DNA from: Longimicrobium sp.
GTDB lineage: Bacteria > Gemmatimonadota > Gemmatimonadetes > Longimicrobiales > Longimicrobiaceae
Direction of reading: 5' to 3'
Length of the DNA stretch: 64,000 nt
NCBI RefSeq assembly: GCF_035474595.1
Contig: NZ_DATIND010000022.1
Span: 1 to 64,000 of the forward strand
Part shown: positions 33,545 to 42,907 of the stretch, in pieces
Layout: each line of letters starts with the position of its first letter
Position numbering within the stretch: the first letter of the stretch is position 1
Made by a program: the position numbers and the translations under genes
Notes under the pieces: generated by a model
Seen by the model: the letters and a program-made list of their open reading frames with translations, nothing else
Database searches by the model: none
Told to the model about the DNA's origin: nothing

Positions 33545-33880
33545 ATGCACGAGCACTATTACAACGCGCGGGATTTGCCGCGGTTCGGGGAGATCGGGAG
33601 GGACGCGCCGGAGCTGGCGGAGAAGTTCTTCGCCTGGTACAACGCGGTCTTCGCCGAGGGCGCGCTGACGGAGCGGGAGAAGAGCCTGATCGCGCTGGCG
33701 GTGGCGCACGCGGTGCAGTGCCCGTACTGCATCGACGCGTACAGCTCCGACTGCCTGCAGAAGGGCGCCGACACCGAGCAGATGACCGAGGCGGTGCACG
33801 TAGCGGCGGCCATCCGCGGCGGCGCGTCGCTTGTCCACGGCATCCAGATGCGGAACCGGGCGGAGGGATTGGGGATGTAG
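33545..33880 (+). CDS. AhpD/carboxymuconolactone-decarboxylase-like protein linked to ArsS
   Basis: A 111-residue single-domain protein. The core is LIALAVAHAVQCPYCIDAYSSDCLQKGA, with the CxxC (CPYC) and downstream histidine pattern of AhpD-type peroxidase-like proteins, then VHVAAAIRGGASLVHGIQ. The N-terminus HYYNARDLPRFGEIGRDAPELAEKF is typical of the subgroup found beside the radical-SAM protein ArsS in arsenosugar loci. It could reduce a thiol or peroxide intermediate, or carry out a related dithiol chemistry. ATG 33545 is chosen by similarity of the N-terminus; no strong ribosome site is seen. Confidence 0.8.
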   Translation: MHEHYYNARDLPRFGEIGRDAPELAEKFFAWYNAVFAEGALTEREKSLIALAVAHAVQCPYCIDAYSSDCLQKGADTEQMTEAVHVAAAIRGGASLVHGIQMRNRAEGLGM

Positions 33881-33890
33881 GAGAGGGGAA

Positions 33891-33936
33891 AGTCCTAAGT
33901 CCTAAGTCCTAAGTGCTGAGTGCTGAGTGCTGAGTG
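33891..33936 (+). repeat. Heptamer array D2 (AGTCCTA then AGTGCTG)
   Basis: Three AGTCCTA and about four AGTGCTG units, beginning ten bases after the stop of the AhpD-like gene, sense orientation. Confidence 0.85.
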
Positions 33937-33964
33937 GAAAAGCACGGGATTCCGGACCTGACCG

Positions 33965-34028
33965 TGCGAAAATGCGACTGAAGAAGTCGCGGCTACAACG
34001 GCACGCAGTCCGCCTGCGCGGACTTCAT
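33965..34028 (-). repeat. Dispersed repeat B, copy 4
   Basis: GCGAAAATGCGACTGAAGAA, GTCGCGGCTACAACGGCACG and CAGTCCGCCTGCGCGGACTTCA. An extra three bases (GAA) distinguish it from the other copies. Confidence 0.8.
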
Positions 34029-34164
34029 CGGTGCGGGGAGCGGCAGCGGCGCGGGGTCCGCGATGATGGCGCGGGAGCTACCTCTCCCGGTACGGGAGAG
34101 GTGGACGCCCTCGGGCGGCCGGAGAGGGCGCGATGCGGCGGCCACGCACGACGTCAGGTCAGGA

Positions 34165-34271
34165 CTTAGGACTTAGGACTTAGCACTCAGCACTCAGCAC
34201 TCAGCACTCAGCACTCAGCACTCAGCACTCAGCACTCAGCACTCAGCACTCAGCACTCAGCACTCAGCACT
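34165..34271 (-). repeat. Heptamer array D1 (CAGCACT) abutting arsS start
   Basis: GGACTTA units, then about 12-13 consecutive CAGCACT units running up to the base before ATG 34272. On the minus strand the unit reads AGTGCTG, the same as in array D2. It leaves the arsS start without a recognisable ribosome-binding site. Confidence 0.9.
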
Positions 34272-35327
<1,056 letters not shown>

Positions 35328-35363
35328 TCGGGGTGGATGCCGGCTTCGGTGCGGACTCCGGCT

Positions 35364-35449
35364 CCCTCACCGGCGGCTGAAGCCGCAGCAACAACCACGG
35401 GAAGCCTCGCAAACTGCGCGAGGCTGATCCGGTGGCGACCCGGCATCGG
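35364..35449 (-). repeat. Dispersed repeat A, copy 3
   Basis: CACCGGCGGCTGAAGCCGCA (the small hairpin carries compensatory changes), GCAACAACCACGGG, GCCTCGC/GCGAGGC, GCTGATCCGG and CGGCATCGG. It lies 37 bases after arsS. Confidence 0.85.
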
Positions 35450-35489
35450 ACGCACGATCGGCATCACGCAACGACGGCCTCGTGGGTGG

Positions 35490-35518
35490 TAGACACGATT
35501 GATTCCGCGCGCCATACT
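35490..35518 (+). promoter_or_regulatory. Candidate promoter for serine hydrolase gene
   Basis: TAGACA (35490-35495), 17 bases, CATACT (35513-35518), about 46 bases before ATG 35564. This is one of the better promoter matches in the window. Confidence 0.45.
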
Positions 35519-35563
35519 CTCCGCGTCTCCCCCGCTCCGCATCTCCCCCGATCCCCAACGATC

Positions 35564-36523
35564 ATGCTCCGAACCACGCGCCTGATCGCCGCCGTGCTGC
35601 TGCCGCTGGCGATGACGATTGCGTGCGCCACCGTTCCCGCGCGCGCGGCCACCCCCCGCGCCGGCGCCGCGCCCGCGGACACGACGCAGCTTCGCCGCGC
35701 GCTGGAGGAGGTGATGCGCGGCTACCCGGGCGTGGCCGGCGTGAGCGTGCTGAACCTGGCGACGGGCGAGCACCTCTCCATCCGTGGTGACGAGACGTTC
35801 CCGACGGCGTCGCTGATCAAGGTGGCGGTGCTGGTGACGCTGATGGACGAGGTGAGGCGCGGCAACCTGCGGCTGGAGGAGCGCACGGCGATGATCGCGC
35901 GCGACCGGGTGGGCGGCTCGGGCGTGCTGCAGTACGTGCAGTCGGGGCTGCAGCCCACGCTGGGCGACCTGGCGTGGCTGATGATCACCATCTCCGACAA
36001 CACCGCGACGAACCTGCTGCTCGACAAGCTCAACGTGAAGACGGTGTGGGACAAGATGGACTCGCTGTCGCTGCACCACACCCGCATCCACTCCAAGACC
36101 TTTTTGCGCTCCACCTCCATCGCGGTGGACTCGTCGGTGAAGTACGGGCTGGGTGTGACCACGCCGAACGAGACCGCGCGCCTGTTCGAGCTGCTGTACC
36201 GCGGCCGCGCGGTGTCGCCCGCGCTGGACTCGGCGGCGGTGGAGATGCTGCGCGGCAACCAGGACGCCACCAAGCTGGCCCGCTGGCTCCCCGACACCAT
36301 CCCCGTGGCCCACAAGACCGGCGAGGTGGACCAGTCGCGCAACGACTGCGGCATCCTGTACGGGCCCGATGCGCCAGTCGTCGTCTGCGCCATGACGCGC
36401 GAGAACCGCGACACCTCGTACGCCCCCGACAACCCCGCCAACCTCCTCCTCGCGCGCATCGGGCTGACGGTGTTCCGACACTACAATCCGTCGGTGCGCA
36501 TGCCGGATCCGCCGGGGAGATAG
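35564..36523 (+). CDS. Exported class-A beta-lactamase-like serine hydrolase
   Basis: A 319-residue protein with an N-terminal export signal; an IAC at 19-21 may be a lipobox but is weak. The penicillin-recognising motifs are present: S83-LIK (TASLIKV), S144-D-N (ITISDNTATN) and K251-T-G (AHKTGEVD). The usual class A E-x2-L-N glutamate motif was not seen in the expected omega-loop region (SIAVDSSVKYGLGVTTP). True beta-lactam hydrolysis is therefore uncertain; it may be a D,D-peptidase-like or other serine hydrolase. A promoter-like TAGACA/CATACT precedes it. Short AGTGCG repeats begin right at its stop. Confidence 0.8.
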   Translation: MLRTTRLIAAVLLPLAMTIACATVPARAATPRAGAAPADTTQLRRALEEVMRGYPGVAGVSVLNLATGEHLSIRGDETFPTASLIKVAVLVTLMDEVRRGNLRLEERTAMIARDRVGGSGVLQYVQSGLQPTLGDLAWLMITISDNTATNLLLDKLNVKTVWDKMDSLSLHHTRIHSKTFLRSTSIAVDSSVKYGLGVTTPNETARLFELLYRGRAVSPALDSAAVEMLRGNQDATKLARWLPDTIPVAHKTGEVDQSRNDCGILYGPDAPVVVCAMTRENRDTSYAPDNPANLLLARIGLTVFRHYNPSVRMPDPPGR

Positions 36524-36836
36524 TGCGGAAGTGCGTGAGTGCGTGCGTGGGGACAGGTGCTGGTGCGCGGCCGCGGCATCGCGCCCTCTCCGGCCGGCCT
36601 AGGCCGTCCACCTCTCCCGTACCGGGAGAGGTAGCTTTCCCGCATCACCGGCACACGAAAGTATTAGTGTGAGCGGAGTTTGCAGGTCGTGCCGATGCTG
36701 GACAGCCCCCCTCGCCCGGAACGGGAGAGGGCGAGCGCTCTAAGGCGCGGGGAGAGGGCGGCGCGGATGCCGCGGCGACGCACCTGAGCCGTCCCGCACT
36801 TCCGCACTTCCGCACTTCCGCACTTCCGCACTTCCG
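36524..36836. other. 313-base convergent spacer of repeats
   Basis: It starts with a decayed AGTGCG array (36524-36546) in the sense of the serine hydrolase. Inverted CCTCTCCCGTACCGGGAGAGG (about 36610-36632) and CCCCTCGCCCGGAACGGGAG (about 36706) hairpins follow. It ends in octamer array C5. Confidence 0.6.
36794..36836 (-). repeat. Octamer tandem array C5 (AGTGCGGA on minus strand)
   Basis: Five CACTTCCG units ending one base before the cydB stop codon. It reads GGAAGTGC in the sense of cydB. Confidence 0.9.
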
Positions 36837-37850
36837 TTACCCCGTCACCGGGCCCTTGAACACCCGGAACAGCCACCACAGCGCCGGCAGCAGCAGCGCC
36901 ATCCCGAACGGCGTGGACCACAGCACGAAGCGCAGCGTGGCCTCGTGTGCCGCCGCGCCGTGCACCGTCACGTCCGGGTAGATGATGAACGGGTGCTGCG
37001 CGATCCCCCATCCCGCCAGGAGACAGGCCGTCTGCGCGATCGTCGCCGCGCGGGCGAGGCGCGGGCGGCGGCGCCAGAGCGCCCATCCGCTCAGCAGCGC
37101 GGCGGCCACGCCGACGGCCAGCACCGGCGCGGCGCGCGCGCTCAGCAGCCCGTGCCACAGGTGCGGCGCCTCGACGGCCAGCAGCGGCAGCATCAGCGCG
37201 CTCATCGCCACCACCGCGGTCCCGGCGGCCAGCGCGCGGCGGCGGAAGTCCTCGCGCAGCGCGCCCGCCGTCTCGTTCGCCAGGTACACGGCGGCCAGGT
37301 ACGCGCACACCGCCAGCGCGAAGCCGCCCATCGCCAGCGACAGCGGCCGCAGCCACGGCGCCACGCCCTCGATCTCCACCTGCCCCCCGGCCACGCGCAG
37401 GTTGCCGGCGCTGACCGCGCCCAGGCACATCCCCAGCAGCACGGGGGTGATGACGCTGGCCGCGCCGAACACCGCTCCCCACCGCCGCGCCGCGCGCCCC
37501 GGCCGCCCGGGCCTGCGAATGCTCTGCGGCGAGTACGCGCGGAACACGAACGCCGCGCCGCGCAGGATGATTCCCAGCAGCACCAGGTGGAACGGGGCGA
37601 AGAGGGCGATGGAGAGCGCCGCGTATGCCGCGGGAAAGCAGGAGAAGAGGAGGACGACCACGAAGATCAGCCACACGTGGTTGGCCTCCCACACCGGGCC
37701 CATGGCGTGGGCGATGGCGTCGCGCTGCTCGTCGCGGCGCGGCGCGCGCGCCAGCGCGTCCCATATGCCCCCGCCGAAGTCCGCGCCCGCCAGCACCGCG
37801 TAGGCGATCAGCGCCACGAGGGCGAGCCCCGCCGCCAGGTCAGCGGGCAT
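36837..37850 (-). CDS. cydB: Cytochrome bd-type quinol oxidase subunit II
   Basis: A 337-residue membrane protein with about eight to nine helices. Family marks are AYAVLAGADFGGGIWDALAR near the start, GPVWEANHVWLIFVVVLLFSCFP and the IILRGAAFVFRAY segment. It pairs with CydA to reduce oxygen to water with quinol, without pumping protons. It overlaps the upstream cydA gene by 11 bases. No cydX- or cydDC-like gene is visible nearby. Octamer array C5 directly follows the stop codon. Confidence 0.95.
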   Translation of the reverse strand: MPADLAAGLALVALIAYAVLAGADFGGGIWDALARAPRRDEQRDAIAHAMGPVWEANHVWLIFVVVLLFSCFPAAYAALSIALFAPFHLVLLGIILRGAAFVFRAYSPQSIRRPGRPGRAARRWGAVFGAASVITPVLLGMCLGAVSAGNLRVAGGQVEIEGVAPWLRPLSLAMGGFALAVCAYLAAVYLANETAGALREDFRRRALAAGTAVVAMSALMLPLLAVEAPHLWHGLLSARAAPVLAVGVAAALLSGWALWRRRPRLARAATIAQTACLLAGWGIAQHPFIIYPDVTVHGAAAHEATLRFVLWSTPFGMALLLPALWWLFRVFKGPVTG

Positions 37851-39183
37851 GCGCCACCTCCGCGTCCGCCGCCGGCTTCGTCGCGAAGGCGAGCGGCGCG
37901 CCGGTCGCCAATCTCCTCAGCAGGAGCGCCAGCGCCGTCCCCAGCACCAGGTAGAGGAGCGAGAAGCCGAAGAAGGTCGCCGCCACGCCGCCCACCGGCG
38001 TCACCCCGTCGCGCGTCAGCATCACCCCGCGGACGATCCACGGCTGGCGGCCGACCTCGGTGACGATCCATCCCGCCTCCAGCGCCACGATCCCCAGCGG
38101 CGATCCAGCGACCAGCGCGCGCAGCAGCCAGCGCCCCGGCTCGCACTTCCGCCATCGAACGAACCAGAACCAGATCCCCAGCCCGATCATCGCGAACGCG
38201 CTCCCCACCATCACGTCGAACGCGGTGTGGGTGACCAGCACGTTCGGCCACTGCTCGCGCGGGAAGTCGTTCAGCCCCTTCACCTCCCCGTCGAACCGCT
38301 CCGTCGCCAGGAAGCTGAGGAGCCTGGGGATCCTGATCGCGCCGCGGACCGTCCGCGCCTCCGCGTCCGGCACCCCGCCGACGATGATGGGCGCGCCGCG
38401 CTGCGTCTCGAAGTGCGCCTCGGCGGCGGCGAGCTTGGCGGGCTGGCTGCGGGCAATGTGCTTCGCGCTGATGTCGCCGCTCAGCGGCTGCAGGAGCGCG
38501 GCGGCGGTGCCGAGCGCCAGCGCCAGCGTGAGCCCCGCGCGGTGGTAGGCGTCGCGCCGCCCGCGCAGCATCCCCAGCGCGTACACCCCCGCGGCCGCGA
38601 AGCCGGTGGCGATGTAGCAGCTGAGCGTGGAGTGCAGCGCCATCTGCGGCCACGCGGGGCTCAGGAACGGCGCCAGCGCGTGCACGTCCACGGCCTGCCC
38701 CGCCACGAAGCGCGCGCCCGCCGGCTCCTGCATCCACGCGTTCGCCGCGACCACGAGGATGCCGGAGATCATCCCGCTCACGCCCACGCCCACGCCCGTC
38801 CACAGGTGCGCGCGGGGGGAAAGGCGGTCCCAGCCGTAGAGGTAGAGGCCCAGGAAGATGGCCTCGAGGAAGAAGGCGTAGCCCTCCAGCGCGAAGGCGG
38901 GGCCCACGATGCCGCCCGCCATCGCCATGAAGCGCGGCCACAGCAGCCCCAGCTCGAACGACAGCGCCGTCCCCGACACCGCGCCGATGGCGAAGGTGAG
39001 CGCCGTCGCCTTGGCCCACTTGCGCGCCAGGTCGCGGTACTCGGCGCGGCCGGTGCGCAGCCAGAGCGCCTCGGAGGCCGCCATCAGCGCCGGCATCCCG
39101 ATCCCCAGCGCCGCGAAGACCATGTGGAACGCGAGCGAGACCTCCATCTGCGCCCGTGCCGCCGCCAGCGTCTCCATCGCCAT
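37840..39183 (-). CDS. cydA: Cytochrome bd-type quinol oxidase subunit I (CioA-type)
   Basis: A 447-residue membrane protein. The haem-ligand histidine lies near the start (SLAFHMVFAALGIGMP). GPAFALEGYAFFLEAIFLGLYLYGWDRL and SGILVVAANAWMQEPAG are diagnostic. Its short length and compact quinol loop fit the cyanide-insensitive (CioA) subgroup rather than E. coli CydA. Two Met codons open the frame (MAME); the second, at 39177, has the better-spaced GGGAG. The cydA-cydB order with overlap ensures equal expression, likely under low oxygen or stress. Confidence 0.93.
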   Translation of the reverse strand: MAMETLAAARAQMEVSLAFHMVFAALGIGMPALMAASEALWLRTGRAEYRDLARKWAKATALTFAIGAVSGTALSFELGLLWPRFMAMAGGIVGPAFALEGYAFFLEAIFLGLYLYGWDRLSPRAHLWTGVGVGVSGMISGILVVAANAWMQEPAGARFVAGQAVDVHALAPFLSPAWPQMALHSTLSCYIATGFAAAGVYALGMLRGRRDAYHRAGLTLALALGTAAALLQPLSGDISAKHIARSQPAKLAAAEAHFETQRGAPIIVGGVPDAEARTVRGAIRIPRLLSFLATERFDGEVKGLNDFPREQWPNVLVTHTAFDVMVGSAFAMIGLGIWFWFVRWRKCEPGRWLLRALVAGSPLGIVALEAGWIVTEVGRQPWIVRGVMLTRDGVTPVGGVAATFFGFSLLYLVLGTALALLLRRLATGAPLAFATKPAADAEVAHAR

Positions 39184-39342
39184 CTCCCTCGCCCGCGTGA
39201 ACCTCCGGGACCTGCGCCGTGGCCGCCAATCTCATCCAGAAGCGGAGGACGCGGTGTAGGGCAATCTACCCACGCGGCGGTCCGGCGCACGCTGAACTTC
39301 AGGGGATGGGGATCGGGTTGGAAGGAAAAACCTGGATCACAC

Positions 39343-39413
39343 AAAAGCACGGAGACACGGAGTCACCGAGAAAGACACATGGGCCTCAGTGTCTCCGTGT
39401 GAAATTCGGTTTC
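39343..39413. repeat. Dispersed inverted repeat G, copy 4
   Basis: TCACACAAAAGCACGGAGAC and the opposing GTGTCTCCGTGTGA form the two arms. Confidence 0.6.
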
Positions 39414-39429
39414 CCCATCCGCCAAGGAA

Positions 39430-39457
39430 AACGGCACCCTCGCGCGAGAGTGCCGTT
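39430..39457 (-). terminator. Terminator of the DsbA-family gene
   Basis: AACGGCAC.CTCG pairs with CGAG.GTGCCGTT and is followed on the minus strand by TTCCTTGG. It lies 31 bases past the stop. Confidence 0.65.
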
Positions 39458-39487
39458 GAGACTGGAGATGGGGTCGGGAGATGGAGA

Positions 39488-40126
39488 TCAGGCCGCTTCC
39501 GCCGTTCCGCCGAGCGCGCGGTCGATGGCCAGGTTGAACACCTCCAGCGGCTGCGCGCCGGAAACGCCGAACTTTCCCTCGAAGACGGCCAGCGGCACGC
39601 CGTTCACGCCGGAGGTGTCGGCCACCTCCTGCGTGGCGTCCACGTCGCCGGCGAAGCGGCCGGACGCCAGCATCTCGCGCACGAGCTCCGCGTCCAGCCC
39701 CGCGCGCGAGGCCACGTCCACCAGCACCTCGGGGTCGTTGATGTCGCGCCCCTCGGCGAAGTAGGCGGAGAAGAGCGCGTCGGCCACCTCCCACACGCGG
39801 CCGTGCTCCTGTGCCAGCAGCACTACGCGGTGCGCGTCACGGGTGTTGGGGGCGCGCTGGATGGATTCGAAGTCGTAGCGCAGCCCCTCGGGCGCGCCCG
39901 CGTTCGCGACGTGCGCGAACATCGGCCGGGCGCGCTCCCATCCGCCGAACTTCTTCTCCACCAGCTCGCTCCAGGCGATCCCCTCGGGCGGCAGGTTGCG
40001 CTGCAGCATGTACGGCCGCCACCGCACCGTGGCCTCGACCCCGCGCGCCTCCAGCGCCCGCTTCAGCCGCCGCTCCCCGATCCAGCACCACGGACACGCG
40101 ATGTCCGCGAACAGGTCGATGATCAT
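39488..40126 (-). CDS. DsbA-family (FrnE-like) oxidoreductase
   Basis: A 212-residue cytoplasmic protein. It starts MIIDLFADIACPWCWIGERRL, with the CxxC (CPWC) at the head of helix 1 as in FrnE/2-hydroxychromene-isomerase-like DsbA relatives. Further marks are RWRPYMLQRNLPPEG and VNGVPLAVFEGKFGVSGAQP with the cis-proline turn GVP. No signal peptide is present, so it acts inside the cell, perhaps as a thiol-disulfide or isomerase-type enzyme. GGGGAGCGGAG directly upstream of ATG 40126 fixes the start. Confidence 0.85.
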   Translation of the reverse strand: MIIDLFADIACPWCWIGERRLKRALEARGVEATVRWRPYMLQRNLPPEGIAWSELVEKKFGGWERARPMFAHVANAGAPEGLRYDFESIQRAPNTRDAHRVVLLAQEHGRVWEVADALFSAYFAEGRDINDPEVLVDVASRAGLDAELVREMLASGRFAGDVDATQEVADTSGVNGVPLAVFEGKFGVSGAQPLEVFNLAIDRALGGTAEAA

Positions 40127-40241
40127 CTCCGCTCCCCTGGCTGTCCGGTCGCGCAATCCAGCACGAACCCGGCCACGCTGCCCCGAAACCCGGACGGACG
40201 CTCGTTTTTGATTTAGATTGGAGATGACGAAAGGAGGGTCG

Positions 40242-40469
40242 ATGAACACGCGAATCACGATCGAGATCACCCTTGATCTGCATGAACAGATCGAGGCGGC
40301 TGCGGCTGCGGATGGAGTCTCGTCCGAAGACTGGATCCGCCACCTGATCGAGCATGACGTCTTCCTTCGCCGCTTCCGCGCCGCCCGCGCGGAAATGCTC
40401 CGTATCCTCGACGAACGCGGCATCACGGTGACCGAGGAAGAAGCGCTCGCTCTCCCACGGAAGACTTGA
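40242..40469 (+). CDS. Small CopG/Arc-like protein, orphan
   Basis: A 75-residue protein. The opening RITIEITLDLHEQIEAAAAADG reads as a ribbon strand followed by a helix, and VSSEDWIRHLIEHDVFLRRF as the second helix, the ribbon-helix-helix order. Such proteins are often antitoxins or small repressors. No toxin gene adjoins it. The ribosome site AAGGAGGG, four bases before ATG 40242, is one of the strongest in the window. Confidence 0.6.
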   Translation: MNTRITIEITLDLHEQIEAAAAADGVSSEDWIRHLIEHDVFLRRFRAARAEMLRILDERGITVTEEEALALPRKT

Positions 40470-40537
40470 CTGCATCGTCATTCTGAAGCTGAGGGCGCGC
40501 ATGCGTTAGGCCGATGCTGGCGCGCACCCGGCGACGA

Positions 40538-40574
40538 GCGAGGCCCGGCATCCACGCACGATGCCGGGCCTCGC
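40538..40574 (-). terminator. Terminator of the S41-like gene
   Basis: A perfect 15-bp stem (40538-40552 / 40560-40574, GCGAGGCCCGGCATC) with a 7-base loop. It lies 20 bases from the stop at 40594. Confidence 0.7.
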
Positions 40575-40593
40575 TCTGCTTGCCGGACCCAGG

Positions 40594-42333
40594 CTACGGC
40601 GCGGTTGGAGCCGCCGTCTTCCGCAGCTCGATGAGGCGGTAGATGGCGTCCAGAGCGGGGTCCTGGCCGGCGAAGTAGGCGCGCGCGGTGAGCTGCACCG
40701 GCACCTCGGGGCTGATCTCGCGGCGGCGGTCGCCGGGGGCGCTGAGCTGCCACCGCACCGCCGTCAGCTCGGCCTGCACGCCGCTGTAGGGAAGCGTGAC
40801 GTTGATCGGATCGCCGTACAGGTTGCAGCACTCGCTGCTCGCCTCGCCCACGAAGAACGGCGATGTCAACCGCTCCAGGTCGGTGACGAAGTTCCCCGCG
40901 GCCGAGTACGTGCGCCGCCCCATCAGCACCCACACCTGCCGCCCCGGCACGCGGCTGTACGCCACCAGCGTCCGCAGCAGCTCGGGGTACAGCTGCGTCG
41001 TCCCCCCGTTGTTGTGGCGGATGTCGACGATCAGGTTCTTCGCGTGCGTCGTGTCCACCACGCCCCACAAGCGGCGGCCATACTGCGCGATCGTCTCGTC
41101 CGGCGCGTCCTTCAGGTTGTTGATCTGCACGAACAGCGCGTCGTGCCCGGGGACGGGCTGGTGCCAGAACACCTTGTCCATGTGGCTCAGGAAGAGCGGC
41201 GCGGCGACCCCCGGCGGCGCCACCAGCCGGTCCTGCCGCCCGGCGCGCGCGCTGTCGCGGGTCGGCAGCGTCACCGTCCGCGTCGGCCCTCCCGGCATCT
41301 GCACGGTCAGCCGCACCGAGTCGGTCCGCTGCGTGGCGCCGATCCCCTTCAGCCACATGGTCTCCGCGAGGTTCGACACGCCCCACAGGTACTGCATGTC
41401 GCCGTCGACGCTCACGCCCTCGCTCATCCGCCGCAGCGCCGTGTCCGCCGGCATGGACCCGAACGCGACGACGCGCGCGCCCTCCAGCGAGCGGTACGCC
41501 GAGTCGGCCTCGATGATGAACAGCCCCTCGGGAAAGGCGTAGAGGCGGATGGGGAGATAGTGGTTGTTCCGCTCCGACCAGAGGTCCACGTGGCCCTGGT
41601 GCAGCACGGCCAGCATGCGGTTCATCCCCATGAAGATCTCCTCGTCGGAGAGCCGGGGGACGTCGCGCTTCAGCTGCTCGTAGCGGCGCGTGAGCTCGGC
41701 GGGGAAGGGGACGTCGCGGTAGTCCGGGTTCACGCGCTTGGTCTCGCCGTACAGCATCTCGATGTCGCGCACCCATCCCTCGTCGCGCGACCAGCCGGTG
41801 ACGTCGGGGCGGCCGATGAGGCGCAGGAACTCCGGGTCGCCCTTCAGCGCCGCGAAGCGCGAATCGTCGTACAGCGACCCGCGCAGGAACCCGTGCCGCT
41901 CCTCGATCATCCATCGCAGCGCGTCCAGCGCCCCGCGGCGGTCGCCTGCGGCCAGCCTGGCGGCGGCCATCCGGTAGCCGTTCCAGTGCTGCAGGTCCCA
42001 CCCGATCAGCGGCCCCGCCCGCTCGAACGACACCGCGGCCTCGGCGTCGTGGTGAAGGTTCCGCTGCGCGAACCCCAGCAGGTACCAGTTCTCGGGATCG
42101 CGCGGATAGTCGCGGGCGAGCCGAAGGAGCAGCGGCTCGGCCTCGGCCCACTTCTGCGCGTTGAACAGCTCCCGCGCCCGCGTCTTGGCCTGGAAGTACG
42201 CCACCCCGTCCGCCGGCACCGACAGCAGCGTGAGCGGAGACTCGCCCTTCGCGGGGTCATACGTCTGCGCGCCCGCCGTCCCCGCCAGGAGCAGGGAAAT
42301 GAGGGAGATGGAGAAGGTCGGCTTCAGCTTCAT
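40594..42333 (-). CDS. Exported S41-like protease with TPR-like N-terminus
   Basis: A 579-residue protein with a signal peptide ending TAGAQ. Residues 45-135 are TPR-like (AQKWAEAEPLLLRLARDYPRD, ENWYLLGFAQRNLH). The C-terminal half has S41 (tail-specific/IRBP-type) features: NLIVDIRHNNGGTTQLYPELL, the nucleophile region RRTYSAAGNFVTDL and the closing FVGEASSECCNLYGD. The serine of YSAAG matches the catalytic position. A glycine-rich PDZ domain is not obvious. It probably degrades or processes exported proteins. ATG 42333 is set by the signal peptide. Confidence 0.75.
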   Translation of the reverse strand: MKLKPTFSISLISLLLAGTAGAQTYDPAKGESPLTLLSVPADGVAYFQAKTRARELFNAQKWAEAEPLLLRLARDYPRDPENWYLLGFAQRNLHHDAEAAVSFERAGPLIGWDLQHWNGYRMAAARLAAGDRRGALDALRWMIEERHGFLRGSLYDDSRFAALKGDPEFLRLIGRPDVTGWSRDEGWVRDIEMLYGETKRVNPDYRDVPFPAELTRRYEQLKRDVPRLSDEEIFMGMNRMLAVLHQGHVDLWSERNNHYLPIRLYAFPEGLFIIEADSAYRSLEGARVVAFGSMPADTALRRMSEGVSVDGDMQYLWGVSNLAETMWLKGIGATQRTDSVRLTVQMPGGPTRTVTLPTRDSARAGRQDRLVAPPGVAAPLFLSHMDKVFWHQPVPGHDALFVQINNLKDAPDETIAQYGRRLWGVVDTTHAKNLIVDIRHNNGGTTQLYPELLRTLVAYSRVPGRQVWVLMGRRTYSAAGNFVTDLERLTSPFFVGEASSECCNLYGDPINVTLPYSGVQAELTAVRWQLSAPGDRRREISPEVPVQLTARAYFAGQDPALDAIYRLIELRKTAAPTAP

Positions 42334-42638
42334 GTCACCGGGTCGGATGCGAGGAGATTCGACGGGAGGCGATCGGGAGGTGTGTTGGATTTCCAGCACG
42401 ATGCTGGATTTCTAGCACTCACCCCCTTGCGAGTCAACCGTTCGGTGTGACGGATGCGAGGGTGTGGGACATACTGCATCTTCAGCCGCGAGGTCCACCG
42501 ACCGTCACGCCTGCGCAGCATCCCGCGCGATGCCACGCAAGCGATTTTATTCCGAGGATGCGCTTGCGTCGAAGGAGTTTGCGCGAGCGAAGAATCAAGC
42601 CGACGATGAGCGAACCCCGCCGTGCGCGATCCCAGGCT
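42334..42638. other. 305-base spacer of lower GC
   Basis: GC content falls noticeably here and stays lower to about 43440. It contains CAGCACGATGCTGGATTTCTAG, an imperfect dyad near 42397, but no gene I can support. Confidence 0.5.
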
Positions 42639-42878
42639 TCACTTATTTCGCGAACTACCGCCGCTCGAGTGTTTTTTCGGATTGGGCTTTGTCTTCTTTG
42701 GCGGATTCCCGCTTCGGGACGGGTTTTCGGTTGATTTCTTCTGGCTAGGTGAATTCCCGCCGCTTCCCCGACCCGATCGATTGTTCAGGCTTGTAGTGCC
42801 GACGGCACGATGTTTCAGGCAGTAGAGTCTGCCCGGAAGTGCATTATCGGCACAGCCTGAGGTCGCACATTTCGGCAT
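42639..42878 (-). CDS. Small zinc-finger-like protein with basic tail
   Basis: A 79-residue protein. The N-terminus has a C-x4-C-x11-C-x2-H arrangement (KCATSGCADNALPGRLYCLKH), which looks like one zinc-binding knuckle. The rest is a low-complexity Ser/Gly/Lys/Asn/Pro tail. An AGGGGGGG eight bases before ATG 42878 supports this start. It lies 29 bases downstream of a three-helix membrane protein, and both are in lower-GC DNA. I do not recognise the family; nucleic-acid binding is a reasonable guess. Confidence 0.5.
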   Translation of the reverse strand: MPKCATSGCADNALPGRLYCLKHRAVGTTSLNNRSGRGSGGNSPSQKKSTENPSRSGNPPKKTKPNPKKHSSGGSSRNK

Positions 42879-42907
42879 TGTACCCCCCCTTGCGCGATCG
42901 CCGTGGA

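Larger units (their letters stand above)
33881..34271. other. 391-base repeat block splitting the arsenosugar pair
   Basis: Arrays of seven-base units at both ends (33891-33936 and 34165-34271) flank a copy of dispersed repeat B (33965-34028) and a CCTCTCCCGGTACGGGAGAGG hairpin (about 34070-34093). It has no coding capacity. The symmetry resembles a small non-autonomous element, though no target duplication was seen. Confidence 0.6.
39184..39487. other. 304-base spacer between cydA and DsbA-family gene
   Basis: It holds the cydA upstream region, dispersed inverted repeat G (39343-39413) and the terminator at 39430-39457. No gene is seen. Confidence 0.5.

Noticed and set aside
33881-34271. 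An insertion sequence between the arsenosugar genes
   Set aside because: There is no transposase gene and no target-site duplication was seen; only repeats are present, so it is listed as a repeat block.
42464-42748. A 94-residue plus-strand frame in the low-GC islet
   Set aside because: No ribosome site and no conserved pattern; it overlaps the better-supported minus-strand zinc-finger-like gene.
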